Source: Micromonospora zamorensis (lineage in GTDB: Bacteria; Actinomycetota; Actinomycetes; Mycobacteriales; Micromonosporaceae). From it: 64,000 nucleotides of DNA. The position numbers and the translations under genes were made by a program. Below, piece by piece: positions 50,279-57,843 of the stretch (within the stretch, counting starts at the first letter, position 1; each line of letters begins with the position of its first letter). Under the pieces are notes generated by a model. That model did no database searches. It was not told the origin of the DNA and was given only the letters and a program-made list of their open reading frames with translations. The DNA is taken from positions 4,960,001 through 5,024,000 of the forward strand of contig NZ_LT607755.1 in NCBI RefSeq assembly GCF_900090275.1. The letters are read 5' to 3'.

Positions 50279-51564
50279 GAGGTCTCCTCGGGCAGGTAGG
50301 TCAGGACCACCCGGTCGGTGGCGAGCACCTCGGCGGCGGCCTCGGCGATCTGCTCGGCGGTCACCGCGAGCAGGCCCGGCAACTGGTCGGCGATGCGGGC
50401 CGGGTCGCCGAACTGCGTGGCGTACCGGCCGAGCAGGTCCGCGCGACCGTCCACGGTGGACAGCTGACGCCACCACCCGGTGCTGAGCAACGCCTTGGCC
50501 CGGTCCAGCTCCGCGGCGGTGACCGGCACGGTGGCCAGCTCGTCGACGACCTCGGCCAACCCTTCGGCGAGCCGCTCGGCGCTCACTCCGGGGCGGGCGG
50601 TGGCGGTGGCGATCAGCGGCGCCGGGGCGTGCGCGAGGTCCACCCCGTACGCCCCGACCAGGTCCGGCTGGGCGATCCGCTCACCGTCGGCGAGCCGCTG
50701 GTAGAGCCGGCTGCCCCGACCGCTGCCGAGGATGGTGGCGAGCACGGTGATCACGTTGTAGCCGGGGGTGCCGAACGGATAGCTGCGGTGGGCGATGTAC
50801 ACCCGGGGCGCCGGCACGTCGGCGCTCACCGACTCGACGGCCGTCTGCCCGGTGGCCGGGACGCTGCGGCCATCCGGGGCCGACGGGATGTCGTCGCGCG
50901 CGGGAAGGGCACCGAAATACTTGTCGGCCAGTGCGAACACATCCGAGGCGGTTGCGTCGCCGACCACGGTGAGCACCGCGTTGTTGGGCGCGTAGTAGGT
51001 CTGGTGAAACGCCTGGAAGGTGGCGAGGTCGGCGGCGTTCAGGTCGGCCATCGAGCCGATCGTCGCGTGATGGTACGGGTGCCCCGGCGGGTAGAGCAGG
51101 GGCAGCAACCGCAGCCAGGCGTCCCCGTACGGGACATTCTCGTAGCGCTGCCGGCGCTCGTTCTTGACCACGTCGCGCTGGTTGTCCAGCGTCTCCTGGG
51201 TGAGCGCCGGGACCAGGCCGCCCATCCGGTCGGCCTCCAGCCAGAGAGCAAGCTCCAGGTGCTCGGCCGGCACCGTCTCGAAGTAGTTGGTCCGGTCCGG
51301 ATTGGTGGTGGCGTTGAGCGAGCCGCCGGAGCCCTGGATCAGCTTCATGTGCTCGGTCTTCGCCACGTTCACCGAACCCTCGAACATCAGGTGCTCGAAG
51401 AGATGGGCGAAGCCGGTCTGCCCGGCCGGCTCGTGCCGGGAGCCGACGTCGTACCAGAGGTTGACGGCCACGGCCGGCGCCGTGCGGTCCTCACTCACCA
51501 CCACGCGCAGGCCGTTGTCCAGTCGGGACGTCTCGATGGGCCAGGGGTAACCGCTGTCGGGCAT
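50275..51564 (-). CDS. M16-family zinc metallopeptidase (catalytic subunit)
   Basis: A 429-residue peptidase with the inverse zinc motif HLFEH in GFAHLFEHLMFEGS near residue 54; DNQRDVVKNERRQR supplies the third ligand Glu about 75 residues later. Members are processing or oligopeptide-degrading proteases; substrate unknown. ATG 51564 has TAGCGT 6 nt upstream (51571-51576), a leaderless-type promoter. The downstream gene encodes a paralogue without the zinc motif. Confidence 0.93.
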   Translation of the reverse strand: MPDSGYPWPIETSRLDNGLRVVVSEDRTAPAVAVNLWYDVGSRHEPAGQTGFAHLFEHLMFEGSVNVAKTEHMKLIQGSGGSLNATTNPDRTNYFETVPAEHLELALWLEADRMGGLVPALTQETLDNQRDVVKNERRQRYENVPYGDAWLRLLPLLYPPGHPYHHATIGSMADLNAADLATFQAFHQTYYAPNNAVLTVVGDATASDVFALADKYFGALPARDDIPSAPDGRSVPATGQTAVESVSADVPAPRVYIAHRSYPFGTPGYNVITVLATILGSGRGSRLYQRLADGERIAQPDLVGAYGVDLAHAPAPLIATATARPGVSAERLAEGLAEVVDELATVPVTAAELDRAKALLSTGWWRQLSTVDGRADLLGRYATQFGDPARIADQLPGLLAVTAEQIAEAAAEVLATDRVVLTYLPEETS

Positions 51565-51664
51565 GCCCCGACGCTATCCGATCTCACGGGCGGAAAGGTG
51601 ACGTGCGGTCGGTCGGCGAGCCGACCCGCCGCATCGGGGCCGCCGCGCGGGGTAACGGAGGGGC

Positions 51665-52408
51665 ATGACCGTCACTCCGCCCCCGTCCGCCGGCTGGGCC
51701 GCCACCGCCGTCGAACGCGCCAGCGCCGCGCTCGGCCGGCGGCGCCACGGCCGGCTGCTGCATCCGGCCGGTCACTCTTTCGCCGGCGAGACGATGATCT
51801 GGGGTACGCCCGGACCACCCGTCGGTGTCGGTCTGCTGGACGAGCCCGGCCGGTACCGGGCCACCGTCCGGATCTCCAAGGGCACGCCGACGCCCGGCAG
51901 TTGGCCGGACGTGCTGGGTCTCGCGCTGCGCCTGCACCGCGACGGCGAGCGTCCCTTCGACCTGCTGGTCAGTTCCAGCGGCGCGGCCCCGCTGCTGCGC
52001 AACCTGCCGCTGCCCCGACGCCGCTTCACCGGGACGTACACCACGATCATGTGTTACCGCGTGGGCCGTCGCCGGATCTGGCTGGCCGCGCTGGCCGACC
52101 CCGACTCGGTCGGCCTGGGGCGCAGCCTGAGCACGGTGGCCGCCGCGACCCGGGCCGACACGCCGCGTCTGGTGCTCGCGGTCGCGTCCGCCGTGGGGTC
52201 GTGGCGGCCGGTGGGGCAGGTCAGCTTCGGTGCGCAGCTCAGCGCCGAGGAGGACGCCGCGCTCGCGTTCGACCCGGTGCGCAACCTGCCACCCGAACTG
52301 CGGGTGGCAGGTCCGCTGGCCTGGCTGCGCGAGCAGACCTACCGGGGGTCACGCCGGGCACGTGGTGCGACAGCTCAGTCCGGGGGCTCGACCGCGACCA
52401 CCGTCTGA
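51665..52408 (+). CDS. Conserved hypothetical protein with catalase-like segments
   Basis: A 247-residue soluble protein. The blocks GRYRATVRISKGTPTPGSWPDVLGLALRLH and RPFDLLVSSSGAAPLL recall the beta-barrel core of catalase-like haem proteins, but the haem-ligand Tyr and active-site His motifs are not evident. I would not call it a catalase. ATG 51665 has GGAGGGG directly upstream. Its last 34 bp overlap the small convergent gene at 52375. Confidence 0.65.
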   Translation: MTVTPPPSAGWAATAVERASAALGRRRHGRLLHPAGHSFAGETMIWGTPGPPVGVGLLDEPGRYRATVRISKGTPTPGSWPDVLGLALRLHRDGERPFDLLVSSSGAAPLLRNLPLPRRRFTGTYTTIMCYRVGRRRIWLAALADPDSVGLGRSLSTVAAATRADTPRLVLAVASAVGSWRPVGQVSFGAQLSAEEDAALAFDPVRNLPPELRVAGPLAWLREQTYRGSRRARGATAQSGGSTATTV

Positions 52409-52593
52409 TCCGAGGTACGACGCTCCAGCACGGTGTCCGGGGCCGCGTTCTGGTCCGCCTCGCGGATGTCCGACTCGGCGAGGATCGCCTCCGCCTGCGC
52501 CTCCGGGTCGTCGCTGCCCACTGCCTCCTCCTCGGGCAGGAGGTGGTGGGCGCGGGACTCCACCCGGTCCTGATCGCTCTGCTCGTTGGTCAT
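52375..52593 (-). CDS. Small acidic conserved hypothetical protein
   Basis: A 72-residue strongly acidic protein, MTNEQSDQDRVESRAHHLLP at the start, with SDDPEAQAEAILAESDIREADQ in the middle. Similar short acidic proteins are common in actinomycetes and lack a known role. The ATG at 52593 is the only good start. It overlaps the convergent gene by 34 bp. No membrane segment or cysteine is present. Confidence 0.7.
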   Translation of the reverse strand: MTNEQSDQDRVESRAHHLLPEEEAVGSDDPEAQAEAILAESDIREADQNAAPDTVLERRTSDQTVVAVEPPD

Positions 52594-52681
52594 GGCACCC
52601 CTGTTACCCCGACCTCGTCCCCGGCACGCTGCCTCCGCCCCGCATCTTGGGACGACGGCCGGAGGTTCCCGCCCGGTCGGG

Positions 52682-52687
52682 TACGCT
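52682..52687 (+). promoter_or_regulatory. Candidate -10 (TACGCT) driving the DAHP synthase leader
   Basis: TACGCT is exactly 6 nt before GTG 52694, the leader-peptide start, so transcription and leader translation could start at the same base. Confidence 0.5.
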
Positions 52688-52693
52688 GGCCCG

Positions 52694-52753
52694 GTGACGC
52701 GTTCCTATCGATGGTTTAGGCAGCCGGCTCGCACGCCGGTGACTTCACCATGA
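52694..52753 (+). CDS. Leader peptide rich in aromatic codons (aro leader)
   Basis: A 19-residue frame, MTRSYRWFRQPARTPVTSP, with consecutive Tyr-Arg-Trp-Phe codons at 52706-52717, the three end products of the aromatic pathway that feed back on DAHP synthase. It ends at TGA 52751-52753. A U-tailed hairpin follows 28 nt later. Both the leaderless-type promoter spacing and the aromatic content support function as an attenuation sensor. Confidence 0.65.
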   Translation: MTRSYRWFRQPARTPVTSP

Positions 52754-52782
52754 ACTGACGTCACCACGGACCGAGCCGGCTG
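52721..52782 (+). promoter_or_regulatory. Complementary segments in the DAHP synthase leader
   Basis: CAGCCGGCTCG (52721-52731, just after the YRWF codons) is perfectly complementary to CGAGCCGGCTG (52772-52782, immediately before the terminator stem). A second copy of the first segment lies at 52820-52830. A ribosome stalled at the aromatic codons would mask the first copy, so the pairing changes with aromatic amino-acid supply. Which state antiterminates is not resolved. Confidence 0.5.
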
Positions 52783-52809
52783 GGCAGGAGCTGTCGTTCC
52801 TGCCCTTTT
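52782..52809 (+). terminator. Intrinsic terminator (attenuator) before DAHP synthase
   Basis: GGGCAGGA (52782-52789) and TCCTGCCC (52798-52805) form an 8-bp stem with an 8-nt loop, followed by TTTT (52806-52809). It sits between the leader peptide and the DAHP synthase gene on the same transcript, the position of an attenuator. It is the only U-tailed stem-loop I noticed in the window. Confidence 0.7.
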
Positions 52810-52874
52810 GCGTACGAGCAGCCGGCTCGTCCCGGGCACCGGCCCCGGGCACGGTCGGCGGAAGGATGCCCACC

Positions 52875-53960
52875 GTGACGACCCCGGAGACCAATCGGGT
52901 CAGCGATCAGCGGATCGACCGTGTCGTGCCGTTGACCACGCCCGCACTCCTGCACCACGAGTTACCCCTGGACGCCCCGCTCGCCTCGGCCGTGCTGACC
53001 GGCCGCCGCGCGGTGGGTCGGGTGCTCGACCGCGAGGACGACCGCCTGCTCGTGGTGGTCGGCCCCTGCTCGGTGCACGATCCGGCCGCCGCCCTCGACT
53101 ACGCCGAGCGTCTGCGCGTGGCCGCCGACCGGGTGGCTGACGACCTGCTGATCGTCATGCGGGTCTACTTCGAGAAGCCGCGCTCCACTGTCGGCTGGAA
53201 GGGCCTGATCAACGACCCGGGCCTGGACGGCAGTGGGGACGTCAACACCGGCCTACGGCTCGCCCGGGCGCTGCTGCTCGACGTGCTGCGTCTCGGCCTG
53301 CCGGTGGGTTGCGAGTTCCTCGACCCGATCACCCCGCAGTACATCGCGGACACGGTGGCCTGGGGCGCGATCGGTGCCCGCACCGTGGAGAGCCAGGTGC
53401 ACCGGCAGCTCGCCTCCGGCCTGTCCATGCCGATCGGCATGAAGAACCGCCCCGACGGCAGCATCGGCACGGCCGTGGACGCGATCCGCGCCGCCGGGGT
53501 GCCGCACGTCTTCCCCGGCATCGACTTCTCCGGCACCCCGGCGATCATGCACACCCGGGGGAATACGGATGGGCACCTGGTGCTGCGCGGCGGCGGCGGC
53601 CGGCCCAACTACGACGCCGAGTCGGTCGCCGGCGCGCTCGACCTGCTGCGCGCGGCCGACCTGCCGGAGCGGCTGGTGATCGACGCCAGTCACGCCAACA
53701 GCGGCAAGGACCACCGCAACCAGCCGAAGGTCGCCGCGGACGTGGCCGCCCAACTGGCTGCCGGCCAGCGTGGGATCACCGGTGTGATGCTGGAGTCGTT
53801 CCTGCTGCCGGGCCGGCAGGAGCTCGACCCGACCCGGGAGCTGGAGTACGGCCGCTCGGTCACCGACGCCTGCCTCGGTTGGGACGACACCGCCGAGGTG
53901 CTCGACCACCTGGCCTCCGCCGTACGGGCCCGCAGGGCCACCCTGCCGACGACGGTGTGA
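52875..53960 (+). CDS. aroF/aroG: 3-deoxy-7-phosphoheptulonate (DAHP) synthase, class I
   Basis: A 361-residue AroF/G/H-type enzyme that condenses PEP and erythrose-4-P at the entry to the shikimate pathway. Motifs: VVVGPCSVHDPAAALDYA, MRVYFEKPRSTVGWKG, PVGCEFLDPITPQYIADTV, GMKNRPDGS, DASHANSGKDHRNQP. GTG 52875 has GGAAGG 9 nt upstream; ATG 52866 would place that site against the start codon. A 19-codon aromatic leader and intrinsic terminator lie upstream, so transcription is probably attenuated when Tyr, Trp and Phe are plentiful. A strong hairpin ends the unit at 54126-54160. Confidence 0.95.
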   Translation: MTTPETNRVSDQRIDRVVPLTTPALLHHELPLDAPLASAVLTGRRAVGRVLDREDDRLLVVVGPCSVHDPAAALDYAERLRVAADRVADDLLIVMRVYFEKPRSTVGWKGLINDPGLDGSGDVNTGLRLARALLLDVLRLGLPVGCEFLDPITPQYIADTVAWGAIGARTVESQVHRQLASGLSMPIGMKNRPDGSIGTAVDAIRAAGVPHVFPGIDFSGTPAIMHTRGNTDGHLVLRGGGGRPNYDAESVAGALDLLRAADLPERLVIDASHANSGKDHRNQPKVAADVAAQLAAGQRGITGVMLESFLLPGRQELDPTRELEYGRSVTDACLGWDDTAEVLDHLASAVRARRATLPTTV

Positions 53961-54012
53961 CGGCTGCCACCCGAGGGCACGGAACACCGACGGGGGTCGG
54001 CTCGTTGACAGG

Positions 54013-54124
54013 GGTGTCGGTGTGTCCAGTGTCCCCGGGCCTCACCTAAATAGCCTTCGCGGAATACCGTCCGGCTGGAGCCGCGTAGTGCCACTCGCCG
54101 AGAGGCGACCTGCACACCGACACC
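54013..54124 (+). ncRNA. Candidate structured intergenic RNA after DAHP synthase
   Basis: GGTGTCGGTGTG (54013-54024) and CACACCGACACC (54113-54124) are a perfect 12-bp inverted pair enclosing about 88 nt. Inside are CGGC-TGGA-GCCG (54072-54083) and TCGCC-GAGA-GGCGA (54095-54108), the latter with a GNRA tetraloop. A consensus -35 TTGACA stands at 54005-54010, and a terminator follows at 54126. I do not recognise an Rfam family. It could also be the 3' UTR of DAHP synthase. Confidence 0.35.
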
Positions 54125-54125
54125 A

Positions 54126-54160
54126 GCGCCGCCCCCGACCCACAAGGTCGGGGGCGGCGC
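54126..54160 (+). terminator. Strong terminator downstream of DAHP synthase
   Basis: A perfect 15-bp GC stem (54126-54140 with 54146-54160) closes a 5-nt CACAA loop and is followed by TGTCTGT. It separates the DAHP synthase unit from the XRE regulator. Confidence 0.85.
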
Positions 54161-54226
54161 TGTCTGTAGGCGGGCCACCAGAGCCAGGGGTGCGACAGGC
54201 CCCCCGCTGACCGCTGCGCCCGACCA

Positions 54227-54232
54227 TACGAT
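54227..54232 (+). promoter_or_regulatory. Candidate -10 (TACGAT) for the leaderless XRE gene
   Basis: TACGAT lies 6 nt before GTG 54239, the arrangement of leaderless actinobacterial mRNAs. Confidence 0.5.
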
Positions 54233-54238
54233 CTATTG

Positions 54239-55129
54239 GTGAGCGAGATGTCGAACGAGCTTGGTGCTTTCCTGAGTGCTCGGCGGGCCCTGGTGACACC
54301 GCAGCAGGCCGGCATTCCCAACGGGGGCGTGCGACGCGTGCCGGGCCTGCGGCGCGAGGAGGTCGCCATGCTCGCCGGTGTCAGCGCGGACTACTACCTG
54401 CGCCTGGAGCGTGGCCGCGACCGAAATCCGTCCGTGCAGGTGCTGGAGTCCATCGCCCGCGTACTGCAGCTCGACGACGAGCACCTGGCCCATCTGCTGA
54501 CGCTGGTTGCGGGCGCTCCCCGCAAGCGCAGACGCCGAGCGCGCCGGGAGACCGTTCCGTCCGGTGCGCTCAAGCTCCTGGACTCCCTCGTCCAGCCCGC
54601 GTTCATCGAGGGACGGTACTTCGACATCCTGGCCTCGAACAGCCTCGCCACAGCTCTTTCTCCAGGCCTCGTGGAAGGCGGCAACCAGCTCAGGGACCTG
54701 TTCCTGAACCCCGCCGAGCAGGCGCTGCACCCGGATTGGGAAAACATCACGGAGTGCTTCGTCGCGAACCTGCGACAGGCCGTGGGCACGGACATCGACG
54801 ACCCCCGCTTCATCGAGCTCACCGGAGAGCTGTCCCTGGCGAGCGCCCGATTCCGTCAGCTCTGGGCCCGCCATGAGGTACGCGGCCAGCGCGGGACACC
54901 GATTCGGATCGACCACCCCCAGGTCGGCGAACTCGTCCTCAACCGGGAACGGCTGAGCATCGCCGGAACCGAGGGCCTGATGCTCGTCGTCTACCACCCC
55001 GACGCCGGCTCCGACAACGCCGAGAAGCTGACCCTCCTGGCCTCCGCGGGCCTGCCCACGACCGCAGAGGGGGTCCTGCCAGACCCCAGGCTGAAGAGGG
55101 CTCCAGGTACGCCGGTGGAACGCGCATAG
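54239..55129 (+). CDS. XRE-family regulator with MmyB-like ligand-binding domain
   Basis: A 296-residue transcription factor. Residues about 10-75 are the HTH (LRREEVAMLAGVSADYYLRLERGRD), typical of the MmyB/XRE group. Residues about 105-275 are the MmyB-like ligand-binding domain (YFDILASNSLATAL, LFLNPAEQALHPDWEN, GTEGLMLVVYHPDAGS). Members often control the adjacent short-chain dehydrogenase. GTG 54239 is set by its leaderless promoter; ATG 54248 is an alternative. The next gene, an SDR, follows after about 45 bp. Confidence 0.9.
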   Translation: MSEMSNELGAFLSARRALVTPQQAGIPNGGVRRVPGLRREEVAMLAGVSADYYLRLERGRDRNPSVQVLESIARVLQLDDEHLAHLLTLVAGAPRKRRRRARRETVPSGALKLLDSLVQPAFIEGRYFDILASNSLATALSPGLVEGGNQLRDLFLNPAEQALHPDWENITECFVANLRQAVGTDIDDPRFIELTGELSLASARFRQLWARHEVRGQRGTPIRIDHPQVGELVLNRERLSIAGTEGLMLVVYHPDAGSDNAEKLTLLASAGLPTTAEGVLPDPRLKRAPGTPVERA

Positions 55130-55174
55130 CGTTCGCAGCGGCCCTTTCGGGTCAGGTATTCGAAAGGAATGGAC

Positions 55175-55858
55175 ATGACTGTCACGCTGATCACCGGAGC
55201 CAACAAGGGCATCGGCTTCGAGACCGCCCGACAGCTTCTGGAGCTGGGGCACGTCGTCTACCTCGGCGCTCGTGATGTCGAGCGAGGCGAGAAGGCGGCG
55301 GCGACGCTCGGGGCGCGGTTCGTCCAGCTCGACGTGACCGACGACGCATCGGTGCGCGGCGCACTGGCGACGATCGACTCGGACGAGGGCCGACTCGATG
55401 TCCTGGTGCACAACGCGGGCGTTCTGGAGACCGGGCTCGACGGCCCCGCCGCGCTGCGATCCTTCGACACGAACGCGGTGGGGATCGTGCGCGTCACGGA
55501 GGCCGCACTGCCCCTGCTTCGCAGATCGTCCAATCCCAACGTCGTCACCGTCTCGAGCAGCGCGGGGTCGTTCTGGGCGGTGAACAATCCCGAGCGGCCG
55601 GAGTACGGTCTGCCGCTCGCCCTGTACTCGGCGTCCAAGGCCGCGGCCACCATGCTGACGGTGCAGTACGCCAAGTCCCAGCCGGGCATCAAGTTCAACG
55701 CCCTCGAACCGGGCCCCACCGCCACCGACATGACCGCCGCCTTCGGCATCGGACGTCCGGCGGCGGAGAGCGCCCGGCAGGTCGTACGCCTGGCGACCCT
55801 GGACCCGTCCGGGCCGACGGGGACCTTCCAGGACGAGGCAGGGCCACTGCCCTGGTGA
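55175..55858 (+). CDS. Short-chain dehydrogenase/reductase
   Basis: A 227-residue classical SDR with the cofactor loop TGANKGIGFE, the NNAG-like HNAGVLE, SSSAGSF with the catalytic Ser, and YSASK with the catalytic Tyr/Lys. It reduces or oxidises a small carbonyl or alcohol with NAD(P)(H); substrate unknown. ATG 55175 follows AGGA at good spacing; ATG 55169 is alternative. Position directly after an XRE/MmyB regulator suggests co-regulation by that protein, as commonly seen for this pair. Confidence 0.9.
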   Translation: MTVTLITGANKGIGFETARQLLELGHVVYLGARDVERGEKAAATLGARFVQLDVTDDASVRGALATIDSDEGRLDVLVHNAGVLETGLDGPAALRSFDTNAVGIVRVTEAALPLLRRSSNPNVVTVSSSAGSFWAVNNPERPEYGLPLALYSASKAAATMLTVQYAKSQPGIKFNALEPGPTATDMTAAFGIGRPAAESARQVVRLATLDPSGPTGTFQDEAGPLPW

Positions 55859-55942
55859 GCACGTGTGGGGTGGTCCGGAGGTGCCGGCACGTGGAACACC
55901 GGCGTGACGTTTGACCGATTCCGCCCCGGGTAGCTGATCGAG

Positions 55943-56167
55943 GTGACCGACGACGCATCCGTGTCCGGCGAGCCGGACACCCGGGCCCTCGACGACCTGC
56001 TCGACGACATCTACCGGGCACAGGAGCGGGTCACCCAGGCCGAGATCTACCGCCGGGCGGTGGCTGCCGAGCTTCCGCCGGACCTGCTCGCCCGCATCGA
56101 CGCGCTGCCCGAGGGCGAGTACGCGGTGGACGAGGCCAGCGACCTGCTGGGCGGTTCGATCGGGTGA
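55943..56167 (+). CDS. Small acidic conserved hypothetical protein
   Basis: A 74-residue acidic helical protein (LDDLLDDIYRAQERVTQAEIYR, LLARIDALPEGEYAVDEASDLL). No domain is recognised. GTG 55943 has TAGCTG 6 nt upstream, a poor -10. Its stop overlaps a GTG at 56164 that could begin the next gene. Similar short proteins with this LPEGEY-like motif are found in actinomycetes without a role. Confidence 0.65.
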   Translation: MTDDASVSGEPDTRALDDLLDDIYRAQERVTQAEIYRRAVAAELPPDLLARIDALPEGEYAVDEASDLLGGSIG

Positions 56168-56190
56168 GCGACCGCAGAAGGGACACCGAC

Positions 56191-56382
56191 ATGACCGACA
56201 AGGACCACGACGAGGAAATGCCGGCGCTGGGTCAGCCGCCGAAGGGCAGGGACACCACGCCTGAGCCCGACTTCGCCAACGAACACGACCGCACCGCCGT
56301 GGACCGGGACATCATCACCGGGGCGGACGAGGACGAACGGGAGCCGGAGTCGCCGCACGGCTGGTCCGGCATGCAGCGCTGA
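56191..56382 (+). CDS. Small acidic hypothetical protein
   Basis: A 63-residue charged, probably disordered protein (MTDKDHDEEMPALGQPPKGR, then TAVDRDIITGADEDERE). ATG 56191 has GAAGGGA 9 nt upstream; GTG 56164, overlapping the upstream stop, is a possible longer start. Function unknown. It is followed by a terminator shared with the convergent gene. Confidence 0.6.
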   Translation: MTDKDHDEEMPALGQPPKGRDTTPEPDFANEHDRTAVDRDIITGADEDEREPESPHGWSGMQR

Positions 56383-56398
56383 GACGTACGACATTCGG

Positions 56399-56430
56399 CA
56401 GCGGGGGTCGGCATGCGCCGGCCCCCGCTG
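56399..56430. terminator. Bidirectional hairpin terminator
   Basis: A 14-bp stem (56399-56412 with 56417-56430) with one G-U position closes a 4-nt loop between the convergent ends at 56382 and 56448. Confidence 0.8.
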
Positions 56431-56447
56431 TCGTTGTCTTCGACTGC

Positions 56448-56987
56448 TCAGTCGTCGTCGTGCCCACCCTCGGCGGCCTGCTGCGCCGTCGCGTACGCCA
56501 TCTGGAGGAAGTCCGACGCGGCGACCGCCGTCAGGGCGGTGGCCACCAGCCGGGTCAGCCGGGGCGCGAGCACCAGGCCGCCGGTCAGCCCGGTGGCCAC
56601 CCAGACCGCCAGGCAGAACGGGCAGCTCAGCAACTCGCCGATGGCGTGCCGGGTCGGGCTGCCCGAGTCGCGGACCTGTTCCATCACCTCGCCGCTGCCG
56701 ATCGGGCGGTCGTAACGGGTGAACGGCGCCCGCAGGGGGCTGGTCACCGCGTCCTTGGACAGCAGCCGGCTCAGCTTGTGCGTGGCGATGGAGAGCAGCA
56801 CCACGTCGGATGGGGCGGGACGCTCCGGCACCGGGCGACCGGTCACCTTGACCAGACCGGCGAGAGCGCCCGTCACCCCGGCGTAGGCGCCCATCGCCAC
56901 CAGATAGCCGCCGAGCGGTCGGTGTTCGTGCGGCGCGTACGCCCGGCGCAACCGTGCCGCCTTTTGTCGCAGGCCAGTGTCGCTCAC
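56448..56987 (-). CDS. DUF1360-family membrane protein
   Basis: A 179-residue protein with hydrophobic segments near residues 28-47, 120-142 and 145-168. The core DVVLLSIATHKLSRLLSKD and GELLSCPFCLAVWVAT matches the DUF1360 signature (including CPFCxxxW). Members are small membrane proteins of unknown role. GTG 56987 has GAGGAGA at suitable distance. The last four residues, HDDD, are acidic. Confidence 0.85.
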   Translation of the reverse strand: MSDTGLRQKAARLRRAYAPHEHRPLGGYLVAMGAYAGVTGALAGLVKVTGRPVPERPAPSDVVLLSIATHKLSRLLSKDAVTSPLRAPFTRYDRPIGSGEVMEQVRDSGSPTRHAIGELLSCPFCLAVWVATGLTGGLVLAPRLTRLVATALTAVAASDFLQMAYATAQQAAEGGHDDD

Positions 56988-57042
56988 CCGGTCTCCTCAG
57001 ATGTGTCGTGGTGGTACGGGAGTGGTGTCCCGCGTGGCCGGC

Positions 57043-57381
57043 TCAGCCGGCCTGGAGGTTGTCGGCGACCTCGCGTGCCAGGTTGGTGAGCGCTTCGTCG
57101 GCCAACTGGTCCGGGCCCGCCCCTCCCGAGCCGTCGGCCAGGTCGAGCTGGATCCGGGCGCCGCCGGAATCCGCGGGCTCCACCCGGATCTCGGCGGACC
57201 AGTCGTCGCCGTCGCCGTCACCCCAGCGGGCCCGCAACTCCTCGCCATTGATCTCCGCAGCGGGGCTGCCGTCGCCGCGCAGCGGCTCCGGCAGCCAGGC
57301 GGAGGCGCGGTGAGGGTCGGTGGCCGTGTTGAAGACCACCTCGGGTGGCGCGGACATGCCGCGCACGGCGCGCGCCGGCAT
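57043..57381 (-). CDS. SRPBCC-like small protein
   Basis: A 112-residue protein: VVFNTATDPHRASAWLPEPL and ELRARWGDGDGDDWSAEIRVEPADSG resemble part of the SRPBCC/START lipid-binding fold, with a C-terminal helix NLAREVADNLQAG. The stop codon lies in the loop of a short inverted repeat (57036-57042 with 57046-57052). The ATG shares one base with the upstream stop (TGATG), so it is coupled to the DUF6158-like gene. Function unknown. Confidence 0.7.
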   Translation of the reverse strand: MPARAVRGMSAPPEVVFNTATDPHRASAWLPEPLRGDGSPAAEINGEELRARWGDGDGDDWSAEIRVEPADSGGARIQLDLADGSGGAGPDQLADEALTNLAREVADNLQAG

Positions 57382-57719
57382 CAGGCGTCCCGCAGGCGGC
57401 TGGGGTCGACCTCCCGGCCCGGGTGGCGGGCCAGGTACTCGGTCTCGAGCTCCGCCGTGCGTCGCAGGTGGTTGGCGAGCGCGGAGTCCGACGCGTGCCG
57501 CAGGGTGTCGAGGCGGGTGCGGTGCAGGCTGTGCATCTCGCGGATCAGATCCTCGTCGGTCAACTCCGTCGGGTCGATGCCGGGCAGATCGCCGTCGAGA
57601 CCCGTGGAGCCGGCCGGGTCGGCGAGGTCGTCGCCGGCCCACTCGGGCACCCGCTGCTCCGGGCTCATATCGCTGCTGCCGCTGGACGCAAAGCCGTCCT
57701 CACGTACCGATCCGGTCAT
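57381..57719 (-). CDS. DUF6158-like acidic protein
   Basis: A 112-residue protein. The conserved core GIDPTELTDEDLIREMHSLH and LANHLRRTAELETEYLARHP matches the DUF6158-type actinobacterial family, ending in REVDPSRLR. The first 40 residues are Ser/Asp/Gly-rich and variable. ATG 57719 is the only good start. It is the first gene of a two-gene unit with the SRPBCC-like protein. Role unknown. Confidence 0.8.
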   Translation of the reverse strand: MTGSVREDGFASSGSSDMSPEQRVPEWAGDDLADPAGSTGLDGDLPGIDPTELTDEDLIREMHSLHRTRLDTLRHASDSALANHLRRTAELETEYLARHPGREVDPSRLRDA

Positions 57720-57830
57720 GATCGCCCCCCTTGATCTCGTTTGGGCTGGCGTCTAGACGATTGCCCAGGCGCGGGAACGCCAAACCCGCGTCAGCTACGA
57801 CACGGTGTCGGAGACCCGCGCCGTCCCCGG

Positions 57831-57836
57831 TACCCT
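57831..57836 (+). promoter_or_regulatory. Candidate -10 (TACCCT) for a leaderless membrane-protein gene
   Basis: TACCCT lies 7 nt before ATG 57844; no ribosome site is present. Confidence 0.35.
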
Positions 57837-57843
57837 CGATGCC

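Noticed and set aside
51665..52408. Catalase annotation for this hypothetical protein
   Set aside because: Only loose resemblance to barrel segments; haem-ligand Tyr and active-site His motifs are not visible.
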